Source: Akkermansiaceae bacterium UBA7890 (GTDB taxonomy: Bacteria > Verrucomicrobiota > Verrucomicrobiia > Verrucomicrobiales > Akkermansiaceae). From it: a stretch of 47,148 nt of DNA. The DNA is taken from positions 1-47,148 of the forward strand of contig DLRK01000121.1 in NCBI GenBank assembly GCA_002501065.1, in the 5' to 3' direction. Positions 42,576-47,148 of this stretch are shown here, piece after piece. Positions within the stretch are counted from its first letter, which is position 1, and each line of letters starts with the position of its first letter. The notes below the pieces were generated by a model. The model saw only the letters and a program-made list of their open reading frames with translations, did not search any database and was not told the DNA's origin. Both the position numbers and the translations under genes were made by a program.

Positions 42576-44612
42576 ATGAGTGCCTGGAACTGCAACCTCC
42601 CCCTCTCTTCCCTGGAGCCCTTTTCCTCCAAGGAGGCGCAGGCTCTCGCGGCGGCGGAGATCCACACCGTCGGGGATCTCCTGGATTGGTTTCCCCGGCG
42701 CTACGAAGACCGGCGTCGTTTCGACGCCTTCCCGATTCAGGCGAGCGGGGAGGCAGTGTGCCTGCAGGGCACGGTGGTGGATTCGGCCCGGAAACGTTTT
42801 GGAGGACGGCGCCAGTTTTACGAAATCGTGATCCAGGAAGGTGGGGGCAACATTCTTGCCTCCAACAAGATCACCTGTCGCTGGTTCAACATGCCTTACG
42901 TGCACCGCATGGTGGCGGTGGGGCATGAAGTGGTGGTCTATGGCAAGCCCAAGGAGCAGGGTGGACGTCTTCTCGTCGATCATCCGGAGTTTGAAGTGGT
43001 GCAGGCGGATGGAGGGCCCTCCATCCACCTCGAACGGATCGTTCCGATCTACCGGAATGTGACGGGCATCCCGCAGCGACGTCTGCGGGAATTGCTCCAT
43101 GAGACGCTGGCGCGACTGGATCCCGCCAGCGCGGAAGGGCCCTATGGGATCGATTTGGGCCCCTCGCGCAGTGAGGCGTTGAGCACGGTGCACTTTCCGG
43201 ATGAGTTGGAGCGGGGCCATGAAGCCCGGCGTTATTTTGCCCTGGAGGAGTTCTTCCTCCTGCAGGTGAGCGTTCTGTGGCGGCGCCGGCGGCATCTGGA
43301 GCATCCCGGGCGGGTGCAGGGTCGCAGGACCGGATTGCTCAGTGCCTTCCATGAGAGCCTGCCCTTCGATCTGACCGGGGCCCAGAAGCGCAGTGTGCAC
43401 GAAATCACGGCGGACCTTCGCAGCGAACGTCCCATGAACCGCCTCCTGCAGGGCGACGTGGGTTCGGGAAAGACGTTCGTGGCCATGTGCGCGATGCTCC
43501 TGGCCGTGGAGTCGGGCAGCCAGGCCGTCCTGATGGCGCCGACCCAGATCCTGGCCGAGCAGCACTACCTCACCTTCCGGAAGTGGCTGGCGGACCTCGA
43601 TGTTCGTCTTGCGCTGGTGACCGGAGCGAAGAAGGAGAGTGATCACCTCGATCTGGAGGGGGAACCGCAGATTGTAATCGGCACCCACGCCCTTCTCTAC
43701 GACAACGTGGACTTTTATGACCTGGGACTCGTGGTCATCGATGAGCAGCACAAGTTCGGGGTGGCGCAGCGCGGAAGACTTATCCAACAGGGGATCATGC
43801 CGGATGTGCTGGTCATGACCGCCACACCCATCCCGCGCACGCTGACGCTGACCATCTACGGCGATCTCGATGTCTCCGTGCTGGACGAGTTGCCGGCGGG
43901 TCGAGGCAGGATCATCACCGGTGTGCGGGAAAAGCCCAAGGTCACCGACGTCACCAGGTTCCTCAAGGAACAGCTCGCAAAGGGGCGGCAAGCCTACCTG
44001 GTGTATCCTCTGGTGGAGGAAAGTGGTGCGGTGAAGGCAGCGGCGGCGGCAGGGGAGGTCGAGAAGTGGCAGAAGAGGCTCGGGAACTACGAAGTCGGAC
44101 TCCTGCATGGGCAGCTGAAGCCGGAGGAGAAGGAGGAGGTCATGACTCGCTTTCGAGACAACGAAATCCAGGTCCTGGTGGCCACCACGGTGGTGGAGGT
44201 GGGTGTGGATGTGCCCAATGCCAATATGATGGTCATCTACAATGCCGAGCGATTCGGACTGGCCCAGTTGCATCAGTTACGAGGTCGTATCGGGCGGGGA
44301 AAGCATCAGAGCTACTGCATCCTGGTAACGGACGGGAAGAGCGAAGACGCCCTGCGGAAGCTCCGCGTGCTGGAGGAGACCGGCGACGGCTTCAGGATCG
44401 CGGAGGAAGATCTCGTCCTGCGCGGACCGGGGGAGGTTCTCGGAACGGCGCAGAGTGGCATGAGCGACCTGCGCTTTGTTGACTTCCTGGCCGATACCGA
44501 GCTGGTAAGGGAAGCGCGGACGCGGGCGGAAGACCTGTTGGAACGGGATCCCGGCCTGGAGGGCTATCCGCAGTTGCGGGAGAGAATAGAGGAAGAAAAA
44601 GAGGAGAAATAG
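42576..44612 (+). CDS. recG: ATP-dependent DNA helicase RecG
   Basis: 678 residues from MSAWNCNLPLSSLEPF. A GTG at 42510 overlaps the recJ stop as GTGA and would add 22 residues; the coupled start is possible, but the added residues do not look like a RecG N-terminus. RecG rescues stalled forks by reversing them and remodels D- and R-loops. The wedge/OB region starts LSSLEPFSSKEAQAL, with HTVGDLLDWFPRRYEDRR. Helicase motifs: GDVGSGKTFVA (Walker A), IDEQHKFG (the DEQH box), TATPIPRTL, TTVVEVGVDVPNA and QLHQLRGRIGRG. A short Glu/Lys tail ends the protein. Confidence 0.95.
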   Translation: MSAWNCNLPLSSLEPFSSKEAQALAAAEIHTVGDLLDWFPRRYEDRRRFDAFPIQASGEAVCLQGTVVDSARKRFGGRRQFYEIVIQEGGGNILASNKITCRWFNMPYVHRMVAVGHEVVVYGKPKEQGGRLLVDHPEFEVVQADGGPSIHLERIVPIYRNVTGIPQRRLRELLHETLARLDPASAEGPYGIDLGPSRSEALSTVHFPDELERGHEARRYFALEEFFLLQVSVLWRRRRHLEHPGRVQGRRTGLLSAFHESLPFDLTGAQKRSVHEITADLRSERPMNRLLQGDVGSGKTFVAMCAMLLAVESGSQAVLMAPTQILAEQHYLTFRKWLADLDVRLALVTGAKKESDHLDLEGEPQIVIGTHALLYDNVDFYDLGLVVIDEQHKFGVAQRGRLIQQGIMPDVLVMTATPIPRTLTLTIYGDLDVSVLDELPAGRGRIITGVREKPKVTDVTRFLKEQLAKGRQAYLVYPLVEESGAVKAAAAAGEVEKWQKRLGNYEVGLLHGQLKPEEKEEVMTRFRDNEIQVLVATTVVEVGVDVPNANMMVIYNAERFGLAQLHQLRGRIGRGKHQSYCILVTDGKSEDALRKLRVLEETGDGFRIAEEDLVLRGPGEVLGTAQSGMSDLRFVDFLADTELVREARTRAEDLLERDPGLEGYPQLRERIEEEKEEK

Positions 44613-44667
44613 GGGCCGGGGATGGCGGGAGTTGGCAGATCCCGATCTGGTCGCCGGAAAGGTGGAT

Positions 44668-45042
44668 CTATCGCTCCAGAATCTCCACTTCGTAGCCATC
44701 CGGGTCGGTGACGAAAGCCATCTTGTGGTCCCCGGAGGAGAACTTCTCGCGCCAGCCACCCGGCCAGATTTCGATGCCGTCGTTCTCAAGGCTGTCGCAG
44801 TAGTCGATGATGTCGGGGACGCCCACGCAGGTGTGCATGAGATCCTCGGGAAATTCGACCTCGAAATCCGGTGAATAAGTGAGTTCGAGGAAGTGTTCGT
44901 TCCCGGGAAGGTGGAGGAAGGCGAGCTTGTTACCCTGGGGGGAGTCCTTGCGCTCTCCAAGTTCGAAGCCGAGCTTCCGGTAGAAGGCAATGGAGGCATC
45001 GGGGTCGGAGACCCGGATGCGGGTGTGGAGAAACTTGATCAT
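44668..45042 (-). CDS. Glyoxalase I-like VOC metalloenzyme
   Basis: 124 residues from MIKFLHTRIRV; in-frame codons before it are not family-like. Two beta-alpha-beta-beta-beta units form the vicinal-oxygen-chelate fold. The metal ligands expected for lactoylglutathione lyase are all in place: His6 (LHTRIRV), Glu53 (FLELTY), His70 (LMHTCVGV) and a Glu in GYEVEILE (118 or 120). Glyoxalase I turns the methylglyoxal-glutathione adduct into lactoylglutathione. Other VOC activities are possible, so the gene symbol is left open. It is convergent with recG and divergent from the permease gene. Confidence 0.85.
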   Translation of the reverse strand: MIKFLHTRIRVSDPDASIAFYRKLGFELGERKDSPQGNKLAFLHLPGNEHFLELTYSPDFEVEFPEDLMHTCVGVPDIIDYCDSLENDGIEIWPGGWREKFSSGDHKMAFVTDPDGYEVEILER

Positions 45043-45195
45043 TGAGGCAAGTAGCGGGAAGCCGGGAGCGAGTGGCAAGGAAAGAATCGCCTTTGAGGTG
45101 ATTCCGCAAATCCCGGGGTCCACCCCGGATCTTCCTACCCGGTTGCGTGAGGATTGCCTCTTGCTACGCCAGGGACCCGGCAGTAGTTAAACGTT

Positions 45196-46809
45196 ATCGC
45201 ACTTCGGTCCTTCAGCCTGACACTCGCGCTTCGCTATCTCAATCCGAAGCGGACCCATTTCTCGCTCATTACCCTGGTCTGTCTCCTGGGGGTGGCGGTG
45301 GGAGTGATGGTTCTCATCGTGGTTCTGGCAGTGATGGCTGGATTCGAGCGGGAGGTGAAGAGTCGCTTGCTGGGCTTCGCCCCCCATATCGAGCTTGAGA
45401 AGATGGAGGGGGGCGAGAAGCAGCTCATATACGACTGGCGTGAGGTCAAGGCGCAGGTCGAGAAGGAGGAGGGAGTGGAGGAGGCCTACGCCCAGCTTCG
45501 AGACTTTACCATCCTGGAGAGGTTCGACCTCTTTTACCCCGTGGAGTACCGTGCAATCGACACCACCAACATGCGCCAGATGGCAGCTCTGGAAGAGCTG
45601 ATCCTCAAGGAAACGTATGGGGGAACGGCTGACATGGGACTTGATGAGAAGGCGGTGGTGGCAGAGTCGACTGCCAGGCAGTTCGGGATCGTGGTGGGAG
45701 ACAAGATCCTGCTCCACTCCGCGCGCAACCTGCAGCAGCTGGCGGAAGCCTGGAAGATCACGGACCGGCCCCTCATTGCGAAGGAGCATGCCGGGATGTT
45801 TGCGCAGATCCGTAAGGACCTGCGCAACAAGATGACGGTGGAGAACACCAGGGAGGCGTTCGAATTGGAGCTCCTTGCGGGCATCTACGATTCCCTCGAT
45901 GTAATCCGCCAGGAGAAGATCCGGGGGAGCGAACGCCAGGTTCTCAATACGATCCTGATCATGTTCCAGGATGGAGAAAAAAACGGGGATGGAACGCGGT
46001 TTCTCCTTGAGCCGGGTTCGGTGGAGAAGGCGCTGGATCAACTCGACATCCTCAACGGGATGGACCGTGAGGTGGAGGATGGGCGGTTGTTGCGCGGGAT
46101 GAAGGAAGTAGCCCTGCCCCGGGAACTGGAAGTGGTCGGGATCTTCCGGACCAGCCAGCACGTGATGCACCCCGGCGTCTTCATTCCGCTTGCCACCGGA
46201 CAGGAGCTGAAAAACATGGAGGGAGGGGTGGAGGCCCTGGGAGTCCGGGTGGATGATCCCTACCGGGTTGAACCAGTGCAGGCCCGGCTCGAAGAGGCCC
46301 TGGGTTCCGCGTGGTCGGTGTTGAGCTGGAAGGATCAGAACCGGAACTGGGTAGAGCTCATCGCGCGCGAGCGCATGATGATGTACTTTGCCCTCTCCTT
46401 CATCGTGCTGGTCTCCGCCTTCTGCATCATGGCCGTGATCTTCACCATCACCATCATGAAGAAGCAGGAGATCGGAGTCATGAAGGCCCTGGGAGCCACT
46501 CCTTTCCAGGTGATTCGGGTCTTCACCTTGCAGGGATCGATCGTCGGGTTCATGGGTTCGTTGCTGGGTGTGGGGCTTGGTCTTCTGGTGGTGCATTTCC
46601 GGGATCCCATATACGAACTGCTCAAGAGTGTGGGGTTCGACATTTTCCCGGCCGACTTTCACGGGATCGATGGGCTGCCGGCCCACATCAATACCCAGGA
46701 GGTGGCGATTGTGGGAGCGGGAGCCTTCCTTCTGTGTGTGGTAGCGGCACTGATCCCGGCCTTTCTTACCTCGCGACATGATCCTGCGCGCTGTCTCCGC
46801 AATTACTGA
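45196..46809 (+). CDS. LolC/LolE-like FtsX-family permease, non-standard start
   Basis: The first standard start in frame is GTG at 45292, but the sequence before it encodes the conserved LolC/E N-terminus (FSLTLALRYLNPKRTHFS, then the first half of membrane helix 1). A stop at 45184 limits the frame, leaving ATC at 45196 (giving MALRSFSLTLALRY) or CTG at 45217. From 45196 the protein has 537 residues against about 400 for E. coli LolC/E, because of a large extracytoplasmic insert. Three C-terminal helices and the family motifs KKQEIGVMKALGATPFQV and PARCLRNY are present. LolCDE extracts lipoproteins for the outer membrane; no LolD ATPase is visible here. Confidence 0.85.
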   Translation: MALRSFSLTLALRYLNPKRTHFSLITLVCLLGVAVGVMVLIVVLAVMAGFEREVKSRLLGFAPHIELEKMEGGEKQLIYDWREVKAQVEKEEGVEEAYAQLRDFTILERFDLFYPVEYRAIDTTNMRQMAALEELILKETYGGTADMGLDEKAVVAESTARQFGIVVGDKILLHSARNLQQLAEAWKITDRPLIAKEHAGMFAQIRKDLRNKMTVENTREAFELELLAGIYDSLDVIRQEKIRGSERQVLNTILIMFQDGEKNGDGTRFLLEPGSVEKALDQLDILNGMDREVEDGRLLRGMKEVALPRELEVVGIFRTSQHVMHPGVFIPLATGQELKNMEGGVEALGVRVDDPYRVEPVQARLEEALGSAWSVLSWKDQNRNWVELIARERMMMYFALSFIVLVSAFCIMAVIFTITIMKKQEIGVMKALGATPFQVIRVFTLQGSIVGFMGSLLGVGLGLLVVHFRDPIYELLKSVGFDIFPADFHGIDGLPAHINTQEVAIVGAGAFLLCVVAALIPAFLTSRHDPARCLRNY

Positions 46810-46820
46810 GGACTTGCGTG

Positions 46821-47148
46821 ATGGAAATCTGGATTGTTGAAGAGGGGGAAAAGCGGGGACCGTTCGAGACCTACCAGATCCGCGACCGTATTGAGGCAGG
46901 CAAACTTTCTGGTGACGAACTTGCCTGGCACAAGGACCAGAGCGACTGGGTGAAACTGCGGGAGATGGACGCCTTCCGGTCGGAGTTCGGAGAATCTTGG
47001 GAAGAGTTGCACAGGGTCCTTCCTCCGCCTCTGCCGAGTGAGCCTTTTCCCTTCCTGCGGTTCTTTGCCCGGTGGTTTGATGTCTCGCTCTATCTCCTCC
47101 TTGTCTTCTCTCTGATGCGATTCACCGGGCACAACCTCTTCGAGGCGG
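46821..47148 (+). CDS. GYF_2/RDD-type membrane protein, N-terminal part
   Basis: ATG at 46821 opens a frame that runs past the window's end, 11 bases after the permease stop, so the two probably share a transcript. Residues 1-52 match a GYF_2 (DUF4339) domain: WIVEEGEKRGPFETYQIRD, then GKLSGDELAWHKDQSDWVKL. A linker follows, then FFARWFDVSLYLLLVFSL, which looks like the first helix of an RDD domain with its Arg and Asp. Such proteins are common in PVC bacteria and of unknown function. Confidence 0.75.
   Translation, partial: MEIWIVEEGEKRGPFETYQIRDRIEAGKLSGDELAWHKDQSDWVKLREMDAFRSEFGESWEELHRVLPPPLPSEPFPFLRFFARWFDVSLYLLLVFSLMRFTGHNLFEA

Noticed and set aside
42366..44273. Leftward 635-codon open frame opposite recG
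   Set aside because: Antisense shadow of a high-GC gene; its His/Leu-rich composition has no family motifs.
45187..46779. Leftward 530-codon open frame opposite the LolC/E-like gene
   Set aside because: Low-complexity His/Leu/Asp composition without motifs, while the forward frame encodes a recognisable permease.

Overview
This is a high-GC chromosomal window with no mobile element, CRISPR array, rRNA or tRNA that I could see. It most likely comes from the PVC superphylum, probably Verrucomicrobiota. The evidence is a double-length UvrA with four ATP sites (the arrangement known from Chlamydiae), two large Ser/Thr kinases with lectin-like sensor domains, a verrucomicrobial-style pseudopilin, and many starts without a clear Shine-Dalgarno sequence. 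LpxK, a LolC/E-type permease and SurA-like/parvulin folding genes indicate an LPS-bearing outer membrane. The F-type ATP synthase, an azurin and a truncated haemoglobin indicate respiratory metabolism.

Layout. 1-1200: end of a DUF2207 membrane protein, convergent with an HU-type protein. 1555-2054: a 500-base regulatory gap with a Crp/Fnr-like palindrome and a candidate promoter. 2055-8932: complete F1Fo ATP synthase operon atpBEFHAGDC without atpI. 9108-12299: carB. 12367-14237: leftward pair of secreted proteins, one resembling a peptidase-MA/DUF1570 protein that has lost its zinc site. 14538-15490: a 43-residue membrane protein and an NRDE/TANGO2 protein. 15623-16090: azurin. 16228-21858: tandem-fused uvrA. 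21996-27436: two paralogous receptor kinases with paired C-type-lectin-like domains. 27539-29914: group II truncated haemoglobin, CPBP protease, thiL. 30060-31439: exported coiled-coil protein with an in-frame 21-bp tandem repeat. 31528-33589: leuCD. 33756-37703: hflX, an L,D-transpeptidase and a parvulin. 37820-38521: pseudopilin. 38662-44612: rph divergent from lpxK-recJ-recG. 44668-47148: a glyoxalase-like protein, a LolC/E-like permease with no normal start codon, and the beginning of a GYF_2/RDD protein.

Most of the window is core housekeeping. The least conventional parts are the twin lectin-kinases, the pseudo-peptidase pair, the fused UvrA, the apparent AUC start of the LolC/E-like gene, and the regulatory architecture of the atp operon (Crp-like operator, CA-rich leader, hairpin after atpE). 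I saw no clearly new defence or mobile system.
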